Below, piece by piece: positions 32,591 through 44,218 of a DNA stretch of 64,000 bases. Origin of the DNA: Chelonoidis abingdonii (lineage: Eukaryota; Chordata; Testudines; Testudinidae); assembly GCF_003597395.2 (NCBI RefSeq), contig NC_133778.1, positions 16,721,566 to 16,785,565 on the forward strand, given 5' to 3'. Numbering within the stretch: position 1 is the stretch's first letter; each line of letters opens with the position of its first letter. The position numbers and the translations under genes are program-made. The notes below the pieces were generated by a model that was given only the letters and a program-made list of their open reading frames with translations, was not told the origin of the DNA and did no database searches.

Positions 32591-35307
32591 TAACATTGAG
32601 AAATCAAACCTTTGGGTTAGGAATTTCAATTTAATGCTACTCCTTGTTGATACACCTTAAAACTAGAGCAGAGGAAATGATTCGTAACTAACAACTTACT
32701 TCAGTTACGCCTCATATTTTGAGTTTATTCATCAAACATCTTCAGTTTTTAGTTCATGGCTTGAGTTTGACTATTCGCAATTTTGAATACAGTACAGAGT
32801 GAAATTTTAATTCGCATATGTATGTCAATTGATGGGGAGAAAATTTAAGCTACTCATGGATGTTAATTACCCAGCTCTAAATAGTACATTATGAATCTGT
32901 GAGCTAGTCCAGAGCTACCCACCAGCATGGATTCTTGCCCCACTGCCATGCTCCATGGGGGTAAATCCTATTGTGGGATCAGGACCTGGAAGACGGCTCC
33001 ACTTTCTGAAGTTCTCAGCCATCAGCACCATTTTTATTTGCAAATCCACTTCTTATGGCATTTTTACTGTGCTTGCTGGGAGCTCTGGCAACTTGATCCA
33101 TTGAGTACAGTGGGAGCTGGATTGAGCAAGTGTTAGAAGCTAACGGTCTCTTCTGATTATTTATAACGCTAAACGAGAGGTGGGCCCAAACAGGAAACAA
33201 CACTGAAATCTAAAAATTAACAAATGTAGATGAAAGTTTGCAGCTAGGCACAACTTCGCAGCTTAAGACCATGTCTTCCACTGGCTCTGAACCATCCTGC
33301 TTTATTACGCAAATAAGAGGACTCTTCATAAAAAGTCTAACACTGTATTTCCTATCTCTTATATTATCCTTATCTAGCTACCTGCAATCTGGATTACTCA
33401 GTTGTGCTGGTATGTAAGATTGTGTAGGAAACTCTCGTTTGTATGATATGATATTTCTGTGCTGCTATTTGATGGTTTTTCTGGCTTATGCAGAAGGACA
33501 GCATTAAGGTGGAATGCTCAGGTATAACTTTTGCAAGTTCTTTACTTCTGAATGCTTGTTGTACTAACATTACTGGTATTTTTTGTTTTGTTTGTTTATG
33601 TTTTTTGCATGGTTGGTTTTGCATGGAATTTTTCTTGGTTTCTTTAAAAAAAATGCTGCAGGACTGGTTTTATTAAAATTTATCTTGACTGCCTTAAGTC
33701 TCAAGGAGATCTACAAAACAAGCCAAGTTTGAAGTTTCTGGTTTCAGCCTCTTTATGTTCTCATAGATGCCAAAAATTTTGTTTGTAACACCTGGAAAGT
33801 ATAGCATTTTAATTGTGATGGGAACAGATCAGTAAAAGATGTGGTTTTGCAGTTGAATTACACAGTGGCGGCTGTTTTTGCCACATACATTTCCTTGCAA
33901 GTTCATCTTTGGGGTGGAGACCACGCAGGGAAAATTTTCAGCACAAAAGGAATTTATTGTGAGCAATAAGCCCTGTATCCTGTGTGACACATTAGATCTA
34001 AACTATGCAGCAAAGATCACAGAATTATGCAGCACTGCCTCTCCCCTTTGTTGCCATCGAGCCCAGTCCAATCCAATCAGTGTCATGCACTCCGGGTAGC
34101 TTATTTTGATATTAAATTCAATTTATTTTATGTCCTCTCAAATGTTAAACTTTCAATGGGCTGCAGATTTTTGCATTGATAATTAACAACTGCACTATAG
34201 GAGCTGCCAAGAAGAAAAGCTGGAGTTTTTGGCAGCTGGGTGAGGGACAGATGATGGTTTTTGGAACCCAGGAAGTCATGATAGCTGGTGTTGGCTTATA
34301 TTATTCCGGAGCTGGTTACGCCTTTTGGTAATAGGGAAGAGATGCATCTTTTTAATTCCCTCTTTTGGACAGCGGCAGAGGGAGATTTGCATTTTGGGGA
34401 TGGAGGCTTTGCCTAGAATTCCTCATCTGCCACTCCACCCACTGGCTGCCCCACTGTACTCCATTCCAATATCTGCCTTTGTGGCCAAAAATGAGAGAGT
34501 TACATTAGCTCAATGCTACTGCCAACCTGATCAGCAGTGAACTAGTGTATGTGGATACTTTATGCTGTTGTGATCAGACTGCAGGGGAAGTGGCAGGGAT
34601 TTTACAGGTCTATGAATTATTGTTTCAGGCTGTCTGCAGATTCAGGCAGATGTCTCGGTTTTCACATGCTGAAGGCTTTCTTTGCAATCATGAGATTTTT
34701 GCAGTAATTTATAAAGGAGGGCTTTTTTACATGCAACTGGAAACCAGGAATTAGAAGGAGAGTTGGAAATTGACCTTAACTAGAGCAGGTTCTACCCAGA
34801 CATACTCTAATAAACTCCCCTACGTGAAGAATCCTTGTAACTTGCGTAAACTGAGTCTGTAGTTCAGACCTGCATATACAGCACGTTCAACATTTTCATT
34901 TTCTGTCACAGCCTAATCCAAGCACCAAATTTATTAATTAGGTTTTGGATAACTTCCAGGTTCAGTGCTTAATGTTCCATTATATGTGCAGTAAAATGAG
35001 AGAACTGCCCATGGTCTGCTAGAAAAATTCAAAATTAAGATGTAATAAAATATCATAGCATCAATAAAACAGAAGAATCAGCTGAACAGAGCGAGTAGGT
35101 CCCTTCTTGATTTTCTATCCTAAATTCCTTATAGGTATTTGGGCTCTTGTTAACCCAGCACTGGCCTTTACCCACCCCATCTCCCTTGTGGCTCCCACTC
35201 CCAAAACAACTCCGAAATGTTTAATTAAGTATTGTGAAGATTCCACAGAGAAATCTTCTCTGGTGCTTCTGAACTGAACTCGCTTTCTTTGAGGGCTCAC
35301 ATGTATG

Positions 35308-35385
35308 GGCCAAATTCTAATGCGTTACCCAGCTGTAAATGTGGAGGAACTCCATTGCCTTCATTGGCATTATCTGAGATATATG
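35308..35385. repeat. Fold-back-family fragment
   Basis: ggccaaattctaatgcgtta followed by gaggaactccattgccttca. The right half is degraded. Confidence 0.4.
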
Positions 35386-35397
35386 CTGTTGTCACTG

Positions 35398-35564
35398 AGG
35401 TTGTGTCTACACATGAAAGTTAATCCGGAGTTAGAAGGGGTATGAATTTAAAGTGGACTAACTATTCATCATTTAACTCCAGGTGTGGTTGCTCTTATTA
35501 TGGAATAAAGATGTCCACAATCAAGAATAGCTCTTCTGGAATAATTGCCCATGTAGACAAACCT
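35398..35564. mobile_element. Non-autonomous DNA element (GTCTACAC ends)
   Basis: aggttgtgtctacac at the left and catgtagacaaacct at the right are inverted copies. The interior is A/T-rich (gaatttaaagtggactaac). It shares its terminal type with 14293-14557 but differs inside. Confidence 0.6.
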
Positions 35565-35934
35565 GTAGAGTGCTACTGGGGCAATAGGATGGAATTTGAA
35601 CATGTTCTGTGTTGACCTTACTCAGCTCTCATTGATGTCAGGGGTAAAACTCCCTTTAACTTCAACAGGAGCAGAGGTAGGCTGGCGTGGAGCACTCTTG
35701 AAAATGGCACCCCATAATATCTCATGTGAGTTCCAACTCAGAGACAAGCACCATGGCTTTTCTGGCTTTGTGCTGCACAGGGAAGAGTATACTGATATGT
35801 TTCAATAAATAATAATTTTTCTGTACTGAATGAGAGCCAGAGGTAAGGCAGTACATAAACTAGACAGCATGTGTTTCTGGATTGATATTGGATCAGTTCT
35901 AATACAGTATCTTTAGGTAGAATCACAAAATACA

Positions 35935-36015
35935 GGCCAGGTCCTCCACTGGTGTAAAATGGTATAATGAAGTAACTGGCGCTGCATTGGTTTACACCAT
36001 CTGAGGATCTAGCCC
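35935..36015. repeat. Short fold-back repeat
   Basis: ggccaggtcctccactggtg with taaaatgg pairs with ggtttacaccatctgaggat at the right end. The centre is aagtaactggcgctg. Confidence 0.6.
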
Positions 36016-37019
36016 TGCATGTTTAAATTGAATACCAAAGTATGCAACACCTGCGTTCACTTGGGTGCTATATAGGCCACACAGTATTTTAGGATACATT
36101 GTAATTTAAGAAACCAGTTGACACTGGTAGGCATCCGTGTGGGGGCAGGCAGGGTTCTATCTCCGTGAGGGTTCCTAGCATGTGATGTTCAGAAAGCACT
36201 TCTCTTGCAATTGTATTTCAATGGAGAAATCGAGCTGAGGTATTTTAGGAAATGGCCACACGCAAGATTGCCGTCCTCTCTTCTAGCCAGTTCCTTGTGT
36301 AATTATGGAGCCGAGTACAATCACATCCTGTTTGTCACCCGCGAATCATCCTTACTTTGAGCTGGCTGAATTGTGAAGCAAAGTGCAAAGAAAATGATTC
36401 CTTATTTATTGGGGCAGGTGGATTGAAGCCTTGGGTCACTTTTCATCCCTAGCCTGAAAAATCACTCCGATGGCAACCACTGGTCTCCTGTATGTTCGTA
36501 TTGCATACCTGATGGGAGCTATTTTCCTCTTCGAGTGGGAATCTTCAGAGTCTAGATTGCTGTAAACCTTAAAGATACTTGCTGATGTTGGCTGCTGAGG
36601 TTTAGTAGAATTTCTGCATCTCAGAAACCCAAAGTACACCAGACAAACCTCTCAGTGGACCATGATTATGGACTGAGTTATTCAGTCAGAATCTGAATTC
36701 CACTCTGTCCCACAAAACCATATTCTTGCCATTTAGAGACAGTCTGGTTGTCTTAAGGGATTGGCCATCAAAGAGAGGACACTTCACCCATATCCTGTCC
36801 AACCAAGGTTCAAAAATTAGCCCAGCTTGATAGTGATGAAAGCCGCCCTCTGATGACTCTTCAGAAGATGAGTCTGGTAGTCAGTCCAGTTCTCAATGGA
36901 TGGGTCAACATCACACCAGCCAGCACAGCAAACAGTAGTGGATGCACTTGCTGGCAGGGCAGCCAAGGACTCAGTGGGCATGAAGACAGAGGTACCCTCT
37001 TACCTCACGAACCGGTCAA

Positions 37020-37260
37020 CAGGGCTGGCTTTATTAACTGCGGGACCCGATTCAAATACCCGGCGGCAGTCTGGGGCTTTGGCGGCACTTCAGTGGTGGG
37101 GGGTCCGCACCGGGTCTTCTGCAGCCTCGAAGGACCCTCCGCCGCCAAAGACCCCGGAGTGGACCGCCACTGGGTGAGTAAAGAAAACAAATTTAAAAAG
37201 CGCCTAAGGCGCAGGACTTGATTCCTGGGAATTGGGCGAATCGGCCTAAAGCCGGCCCTG
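37020..37260. mobile_element. hAT-like MITE with perfect 8-bp target duplication (241 bp)
   Basis: cagggctggc at the left and gccggccctg at the right are inverted. The flanks ccggtcaa at 37012-37019 and 37261-37268 are identical. The interior is CpG-rich with internal pairing (ggggctttggcggc against gccgccaaagaccc). Perfect flanks suggest a younger insertion than the other two MITEs. Open frames on both strands are composition artefacts. Confidence 0.9.
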
Positions 37261-38387
37261 CCGGTCAATAGGATCGGAGCTTGGCATCTGACTCCGTTCA
37301 GTCTCTTGAATGATCCCACTGTGTGTCTCCAGGTCAGGGCTGAAGGCGGAGGCTGGACTTTGTGAGCCTAGCAATTAAGGACAAGAACAATGCATTGTGA
37401 GGGGAGTGAAGGAAAATGGCTTGTGTTTAACTATACAACAAGTGAGTGCAGCAGCGGGAGCCCTGCCTCCCTCAGTGACGTGGGGCAGGGAGGAAAGTCA
37501 GGTAAGGTATTCACCATGAGCAGAAAAGGGCGTGTGGGGTAAAGAAACTTTGTTCCTGCATCCAAGTGCCAGCCCTTAGCAACGGCAACAGCAGGTAGGA
37601 CTGTGGTTGGGGGTACAGGAAGGAGAGTGTTGGAGCTCTCTTTTGTCAGACCCCTTCCCTTTTGCTAACGGCTTTGTCTGAAATGCTGATTAGAGGGAGG
37701 CCTTTCTTGGCTCAATGGTTTTTTCCCTGTTGCCTTGGTGGAGGGACAAGGGTTGGCATTGGGTTCCCCCCTTTCCTGCCCATTATATTGTTTCTTTTTC
37801 TTGTGGTTGTTTTCTTTCCCTCTGTGGGGAGATGGGCTCCTTCGGCTGGTTTTGGATTTCAGAGGCAGAAGGCAAGACGTGACCAGCTGGTGTCTTGAAC
37901 TGACACAGGTGCAAAGACGGCGGGGGTGGGGGAGCCAAGAATAATTACAGGTTTCTGAAGCGTCAGGCCTTGCCTGAAAAGGGCTCGCCGAGAAACTGCT
38001 CTTTATGGAAAATTAATGGTGAAGCTGAAAAACTGTCAGGACCACGATTGTTGTCATGGGGGTAGGGAGGGGGGAGTCCTGCCTTAAAGGGACAGTGCCT
38101 CTCTGTTCCCTCTGTGGGAAATGAGGAGAGAGGACACAGCCTCTCTAATGTCAGTGCAATTGACATTTCATGTGACTGTCATTGGATTTAATGGCCTTGT
38201 GTCTCTGTCGGTGTCTCTTTGCTGGAACCTAAGATTATGTTCTGTCTCTCTCTCCGGAGCTTTTTATTTATTAACCCCTGAATCTCTGTCTCTCCCCCAA
38301 GAGACAGTGGGTAGCTGGAAGAGAAAGACAAAATGAAACAAGCAGCAGGGGAGCTGACAAACTTGTTTCTTTTTTTTTCTTGTAAGG

Positions 38388-38479
38388 GAGGAGATTTTTC
38401 AAAGAAGTCCACCTCATTCAAAGCCAATGGGAGCTGAGTGCCTGATTCCCATGTGTGCCTTTTGAAAATCTGCCCCCAC
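38388..38479. repeat. Fold-back repeat (TTTTCAAA type)
   Basis: ggaggagatttttcaaagaa at the left pairs with gccttttgaaaatctgcccc at the right. The middle holds caaagccaatgggagctgag. Confidence 0.5.
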
Positions 38480-39408
38480 TACCTGTTATCATGCATCTGG
38501 AGAGATTTGGTCCAGTGCTGTGGATTCTCCCTGCGATTCTTGATGTCTCTGATTTCAGTTTGCTGAGAGAAGTGCCAGACTAGGACTGTGAATGACAGGT
38601 TTATAAAATTGTTACTGCTGCCCACAACAGCAGTATCCGTGGGACCTGCAACTGGTTCAAGAAACAGTTGTTCATCTTGCAGCTGATCAGTGCTCTCTCA
38701 TTAGTAGTGCACATTTCTGCTGTGGCTTGTATGATTTGTCAGTGAGGGGGAGGGGAAGAATACGTGCATGTCGACAGACTGGGCCTTTCCCTTCAAAGAA
38801 ATCCTCAGCATTCATTTAAAGGGGGAAGGCCTCAGCAAAAAGCATGTCCGACAATCACACGTAGTCAGGGAAGTAGGCAACAGCAACGTTTGACACTGTT
38901 ACAACTTGCCCAAGTGTTTAATGCCGACTCCAGGAGTTTCAAACTTCCTCTTCTGCGCCACAAGCAGGGAAACCTCAGAAGATGAAATGGGCGGATGTTC
39001 CAGGGGCTGATTTGCATTGTGCAGCAGGAAGTGTGAACCCTTCCAAAGAAACTAACTGAAGGAGGGGGGCGGGGAGGGTGGAAGACAAATAAGCAATTTC
39101 TCAACTCCTGAATCAGGACCATCAGCAGAGCCACACATCAAAGAGATCTGACAGAAGTCTCAGGTTCTTAGCATCTGTCTTATACCAGATTGGCTTTCGT
39201 AACATTATTCTTGGATTTTGCAAACTGTCAAACTTGAGGGCCTGGTTTCAGTGCTTCCCAGCCACTGTACTTGAAATGCTAACTGAAAAATAAAGGGATC
39301 AGCTGTTGGTTGCCGTCCCTTCAGTTCCTTGTGGCAATACAAACAGAGACCCCCAGTGTGTGCTGGGAGCTACCATTCCAATACCTCCAGAGACAGGTGC
39401 TCTGAGGT

Positions 39409-39585
39409 GAGGGCAGTAACCTGGGACTCAGGGGATTTGGATTCAATCTTCTGCTGCACCACAGACCCCCAGGTGTGACCTTGGGAAGTCATTTGGGGTC
39501 TGAGCTTCCCTAACGAAGAGGATAGTTGTGAGGATAAACACATTAAGGATTGTGAAGCATTCACATACTAATGTAATGCAGGCCA
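39409..39585 (+). mobile_element. MIR-type SINE, + strand
   Basis: gtaacctgggactcagggga, gattcaatcttctgctgcac, gtgaccttgggaagtcattt and tgtgaggataaacacattaa follow MIR order with a diverged core. Confidence 0.6.
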
Positions 39586-39614
39586 TGTAAGCAGATGAAT
39601 AGGCCTGTAGAAAT

Positions 39615-39789
39615 AGCCTGTGTCTGCACAGGGAACTAGCCTCAGTTTCAGCTGCCAAGGTGGCTGTACCAGTGTAGACAAGGAGAGCCCTTGTATGGGT
39701 GCAATGATTTGCATGGGTGCATGAAATGATTTGTATGGGTCCAACTGCAATAGTTGCTCAGATTGGTGCTAATTCCTATAGACAAGGCC
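39615..39789. mobile_element. Possible element with GTCTGCACA / TAGACAAGGCC ends
   Basis: agcctgtgtctgcacagg at the left and tatagacaaggcc at the right are weakly inverted copies of the GGCCTGGTCTACAC end type. An internal ccagtgtagacaagg lies at 39669-39683. It is old, and its limits are uncertain. Confidence 0.35.
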
Positions 39790-40088
39790 TGAGAGAGCTT
39801 TATGAATAACTGTGCTTTATCCTCTTCTTTTGACCTTTCCTCATTACCATCATACCGGGTGGCAACCAAAGTCAACAGAAGTACAATCATCACTGTGAAA
39901 AGGGCATGTGCTCTTTTTGGAGCAATCCTATGGGATCAGATGTTTACTCGGGGTCCAGGACTCAGCTCAGGAACATGGTATGCACTACTCAAGCTCCACA
40001 TACAATTGACCAGGCCTCTCTGCAGTCAGCAATGAAACAGTTGATAACAGTTACTAGAATCAGCATCCCAGTAAGAGGACAGCACCGG

Positions 40089-40175
40089 GGCCAGGTCCTT
40101 GGCTCATGTAGATAAGTAAACATCCACTGACTGCAGTGGAATTACACTGATTGGGGTCAGCCGAGTGTCTGGCTC
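40089..40175. repeat. Short fold-back repeat
   Basis: ggccaggtccttggctcatg at the left, ccactgactgcagtggaatt in the centre, and agccgagtgtctggctc at the right. The centre is itself palindromic. Confidence 0.5.
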
Positions 40176-40504
40176 AGCATTTCTGTTTGTTTGCCGATTC
40201 AGTGATTGTGTCTACACTAGGCATAATTACAGACCAGTTCTCTCAGGGCGACTGGTGGGAGCCTGACAGTGGGCAAGGCTGTGGAGGGCAGCTTCCTTTT
40301 TATCGTCATTTTTTGTTAGACTTTCTTCAAGGCAGGTTCAGCTAAATGGGGGTGTTGACTAGAAACGTATCTAGCTGCGAGAGCCTCATTATTCCAGGGT
40401 CTCGCTGGTGCCAAAACCAGTTAGAATATTTTGTTGTAAACGAATATAGACAGGGCTGTAAAGACGGCATTGGATTAGATTCCCTTTGGAAGATGTTATT
40501 TTGA

Positions 40505-40600
40505 ACTCTAAACTGTTTGGGCCAGTGCCCAGCACCAGGGGGTCCTGGTTCATGACCAGGCTCCTAGGCACCATGAGAATACAAATAATAATAATAAGAT
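40505..40600 (+). repeat. SINE/LINE tail ending in (AATAAT)n
   Basis: agtgcccagcaccagggggt, tcatgaccaggctcctaggc and caaataataataataagat. Related to 27446-27526. Terminal AAT repeats fit a retroposon tail. Confidence 0.5.
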
Positions 40601-40737
40601 AGCTAAAAAAACCCATTTTAAAAAATGGAAGCTCTATCTTGTGCCAAAGCCCCTCATGGGGCTGCAGAGAAAGTGTTAGGTACTGGCTCAAACCTTCCTC
40701 TATCCTACTGTGCACGCCACTACAAAATACAGAGTAA

Positions 40738-40889
40738 GGCCAAGATTTTCAAAAGCAACTAGTGATTCTGAGATATCTCAGTTTTTGGGTGCCCAGCTTG
40801 ACACAAGGGTCCCAATTTGCTGAAAGGACTGAGCATCCGGCCTCTCTGACATGTCTCAAAATCATTAGTCGCTTCTGAAAATCCTGGCC
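40738..40889. repeat. Fold-back repeat with 30-bp arms
   Basis: The arm 40738-40767 (ggccaagattttcaaaagca at its start) is the reverse complement of 40860-40889 at 26 of 30 positions. The loop of 92 bp holds two related palindromic segments (ctgagatatctcag). It is the best-preserved member of the TTTTCAAAAG fold-back type here. Confidence 0.75.
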
Positions 40890-40937
40890 CTCTGTTATTA
40901 GTGGCAGACCACACCGTGTTCAAAACTGGGAGAATTA

Positions 40938-41140
40938 GTGCTTAGCACTTTATTCTTCAAAGTGCTTTATAAACCCTGTTACTCAGAACACCCTGAGTGG
41001 TGGATAAGGAAGTAACACTTCCATTTTATAGGCTGCAAAACTGAGGCAAGAGAGAGAAATGATTTGTTCAAGACTAGCTCAACAGAGGTCAGAACCAACT
41101 AAGATTTGATCTGCAGAGCTTCTGGCTCCAGCCCTGTGCA
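40938..41140 (-). mobile_element. MIR-type SINE, - strand
   Basis: agcactttattcttcaaagt, cttccattttataggctgca, aaactgaggcaagagagaga and tgatttgttcaagactagct give the reversed MIR order. Confidence 0.6.
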
Positions 41141-41639
41141 CACAAAGGTGACACATAACAGGCAGTTATGTAAATTATATCCATGTGATACACTGTAGCG
41201 CTATGTTACTAACTTCTTATGCAATTTTGATTGCCTCACCTGCACTATGCCCAGGGCTCCATCTCTCTACTTCAGGCTTCTAAGTCTTCAAACAGCTACC
41301 ATTGAAAAAACAAATTAAAAATGAATTGCCTGCAAAATGTTTCCCCCTTTCCCTAGCTATGACATTTGTCCTGCAAAATTATGTGTGGAATAGGCAAACA
41401 CATTCCTAGATCCGTTATGGGTTAAAAGTAACTCAGACTTTTCCCAGAACTATCAGTGAGAGCCCTATCATCAAGCCAAGAATCTCTCACCTCTCTTCCG
41501 ATGGTTTGAGGCTTTTGTTTCTGGCCCAGGTGTTGAAAGGTATTGGATTTACAGGCTTATATTTAATTGGGCATCCAACTTCCATAAGCTCCTTTGAAAA
41601 TCTCACCCTAATAGCCCAACTTTACTATCTATTGTAAGA

Positions 41640-42111
41640 AAGGATGTGGACAAATTGGAGAGAGTCCAGCGGAGGGCAATGAAAATGATCAGAAGGCTCG
41701 GGCACGTGACTTATGAGGAGAGGCTGAGGGAACTGGGTTTTTTTAGTCTGCAGAAGAGAAGAGTGAGGGGGGATTTGAAAGCAGCCTTCAACTATCTGAA
41801 GGAGGGTTCCAAAGAGGATGGAGCTTGGCTGTTCTCAGTGGTGGCGGATGACAGAACACTGGTCTCAAGTTGCAGTATGGGAGGTCTAGGCTGGATATTT
41901 TGAAACACTATTTTACTAGGAGGGTGGTGAAGCACTGGAATGGGTTACCAGGGAGGTGGTGGAACCTCCATTCTTAGAGGTTTTTAAGACTCGGCTTGAC
42001 AAAGCCCTGGCTGGGATGATTTAGTTGGTATTGGTCCTGCTTTGAGCAGAGGGTTGGACTAGATGACCTCCTGAGGTCCCTTCCAACCCTAATCTTCTAT
42101 GATTCTATGAT
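41640..42111 (+). mobile_element. CR1 LINE, 5'-truncated, ORF2 C-terminus plus 3' UTR
   Basis: The first 250 bp code the CR1 reverse-transcriptase tail: MDKLERVQRRAMKMIRRLGH, then YEERLRELGFFSLQKRRVRG and DLKAAFNYLKEGSKEDGAWL. A frameshift follows near the HWN motif (gtgaagcactggaatgggtt). The 3' end is gttggactagatgacctcct, gaggtcccttccaaccctaa and the octamer-like attctatgattctatga. 5' truncation and the frame break make it inactive. Confidence 0.9.
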
Positions 42112-42520
42112 ATGGAACCGCTCTCTGAGATTATTTGTAAATGTTTCAAAAATGAATCAGACAGATGATTCGTCTCATGCCAACTCTTGCAGATTTAGAA
42201 TCAAGATGTGAACATGGCCAGGCTTTTCAGGCAGAGGGGTGTGAAAAATAGCACTAAATTAAACTCTGTAAGACTTCCCAAATTATTTCTAACTATTGTC
42301 TGTAAAAATAAGGCGAATACCGGATGGTGTGATGTGCTGAAAGGCTTTATTGGTCCTCATCTGGCCACTTTTAAGTCAGGTGGTCATCCCAACCTCAGGC
42401 TGAGAAAGTCTTTCCACCACAGCATTGCGTCCATGCTCGTAGTTTGTTACAGAGAGATGGTGGCAATTTTTGTGTGGTGACCACCTTAACTCCACCATAA
42501 TCAAGTCTTTTGTAAGTAAT

Positions 42521-42538
42521 GTGTGTGTGTGTGTGTGT
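42521..42538 (+). repeat. (GT)n microsatellite
   Basis: Nine GT units in intron 1, upstream of coding exon 2. No function is proposed. Confidence 0.9.
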
Positions 42539-43205
42539 TTAAGTAAAAGCCAGGTGTGCTCCACTGTACAGGGAGCCAGAAAAACCTCTAAAAATGACCC
42601 AAAGTTGCTTTTCTGTGTCACATCTTCCACTGAGTCAGGACCTTCCAGGATTGAACAGCAAGCATTGGGTCCCATTGGGAATCTCCCTCTTCTAGTCACC
42701 TGCTTCTAGCCCTGCAGAGTTTCAAGATAGTTGACTTCAAAACTGTGCCACTTTTGGGATCAGACTGGGTCCTAGCTGAGCAGTGCTTTGGACTGGGGTA
42801 ATTTTGGGGGTGAAATACCACATTTGTGTGGAGAAAGAATAATCAATTCTCTGGAAATGTTATTTTTTAAAAAACTGATGGCTACCTGAAGCTGCTCAGA
42901 GGTTTGGCTTGTTAGAATAATTCCATGTGGAGACGATCAGTGGGCAGAGTGCAGGTGAGGCAATCAGAAAGTGCACCGGACACATGCATTGCATCACAAC
43001 GTAGTTCCAAAGCTGGTCTGTACCACAGGAGTAGGTTTGTTTTGTTTCTTTCTGCGTGACTGCTTTGGCGTGTATAAATGCTATATCTGAACTGTTCTGG
43101 ACACAGAGAAATTTCCATGCCTCACCTCCTGTCCCAGTTGGGGGTTAATGCGGAGATGGGTTTCTAATGATGGTTTCTTTCCTTCCCTCCCCGTCCCCCC
43201 TGCAG

Positions 43206-43461
43206 ACATGCCTTGAGTTGGAACGTTATCTTCAGACAGAGCCAAGGAAGATCTCAGAGAACTTTGGCGAGGATTTGGACTGTTTCCTTCACACCTCCTC
43301 TCCTTCAGGCTCAGAGGACAATATCCGACAGCTGGACCCCATCCTGTTGCCAGTGGAGACGAGTACATGCGACAAAAGCACCAACATGGACCTTATCCTC
43401 TCACGGGACAAGCTGCTGTCTGAGACGTGCCTCAGCTTGCAGCCCACCGGCTCTTCCATAG
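43206..43461 (+). other. Overlapping +1-frame ORF, 3' part
   Basis: Continuation of the frame opened at 3972. Residues after the junction begin HALSWNVIFRQSQGRSQRT and end in a Cys/Ser/Arg-rich tail at TAG 43459-43461. It overlaps the KLF7 acidic and Ser-rich coding region. No family is recognised. Confidence 0.3.
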
Positions 43462-43821
43462 ACGGTTACGCCGCCGTCAACCAGGCCCAACTCAATGCCG
43501 TGACCTCATTAACGCCCCCTTCCTCTCCTGAGCTCAGCCGCCATCTGGTAAAAACCCCACAAACTCTCTCCGCAATGGATGGCACGGTGACGTTGAAATT
43601 GGTGGCCAAGAAGGCATCACTTACCTCAGTCAAGGTGGGAGTGGCGGCGGTGGCAGCAGGAGGCACAATAAAGAGTGGGCAGAATGACAGCGAGCAAGGA
43701 GGGGCAGGGGCCGAGGCATTCCCGGAAAACAAGAAGAGGGTTCATCGCTGTCAGTTCAATGGGTGCCGGAAGGTTTATACAAAGAGCTCCCACTTAAAGG
43801 CTCATCAGAGGACTCACACAG
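43206..43821 (+). CDS. KLF7: KLF7 coding exon 2 (residues 35-240, central region and zinc finger 1)
   Basis: 616 bp between acceptor CCCCTGCAG (43205) and donor ACAG|GTACTG (43821/43822). It enters in phase 0 with TCLELERYLQTEP and leaves in phase 1, with Gly240 split. The order is: the acidic tail of the activation region (FGEDLDCFLHTSS), a Ser/hydrophobic region with SLTPPSSPEL (about 135-144), a short Ala/Gly-rich stretch (VGVAAVAAGGTIKSG), the basic NLS-like ENKKRVHR (about 208-215), then C2H2 finger 1 with C216, C221, H234 and H238 and the linker THTG. Human KLF7 is 302 residues; the predicted length here is about 297, mostly through a shorter Ala-rich stretch. Reading on past the donor is open to 44069 but is intronic. 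Confidence 0.96.
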
Positions 43822-44218
43822 GTACTGGTGTAGGATGCCTCTCTCTCTCCTTGTTCTCCTGCCACCTAGCCATTATGGTCTCCTTTTATTTCTATTTTTT
43901 AAAAGGCTTCCTCTCTTCCCAAAAGTCAAAGCCTCTAGCTATGAAATGGGGACCAAGGTGGAAAAATGTTATAGGCCTGCATCTGTGTCGTGATTTACCT
44001 GTTGTTGTCTTACGTATCACAGAGATCTGCTTACTGGGTTTTGGTGCAGAATCAATGCAGGTTGCCTAAGGGAATGGGACGCCCAATTCCCATTCAAATG
44101 GTTGTTACTGAAATATGGGATTTGGATGCCTCGTTCCCACAGGTACCTTTTAAAATTTTAATTTCAGTCAAGTCTTATTTGGTTGAAATGGAAAATATTG
44201 TAGGTAACTTTAAAAAAA

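Larger units (their letters stand above)
4145..43205 (+). other. KLF7: KLF7 intron 1 (39,061 bp)
   Basis: Bounded by GTGAAC and a long pyrimidine tract ending CCCCTGCAG at 43205. The content is mainly interspersed repeats, annotated separately. I see nothing specific in 4145-7150, 12430-13800, 20000-21550 and 32600-35300 apart from homopolymer runs. No internal frame resembles a conserved protein other than transposase or reverse-transcriptase relics. Enhancers are likely in an intron of this size, but only motif-level candidates (for example 12388-12422) can be named. Confidence 0.9.

Noticed and set aside
36853..37319. Open frames of 93-122 codons on both strands
   Set aside because: They span the MITE at 37020-37260, and no protein family fits.
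43466..43732. 88-codon antisense frame over KLF7 exon 2
   Set aside because: A shadow of the GC-rich KLF7 coding sequence. No independent support.
43822..44069. Continuation of exon 2 frame as normal KLF7 coding sequence
   Set aside because: The family needs fingers 2 and 3 joined at the THTG|EKPY boundary. A good donor lies at 43822 and exon 3 matches in phase, so this is intron in the main mRNA.
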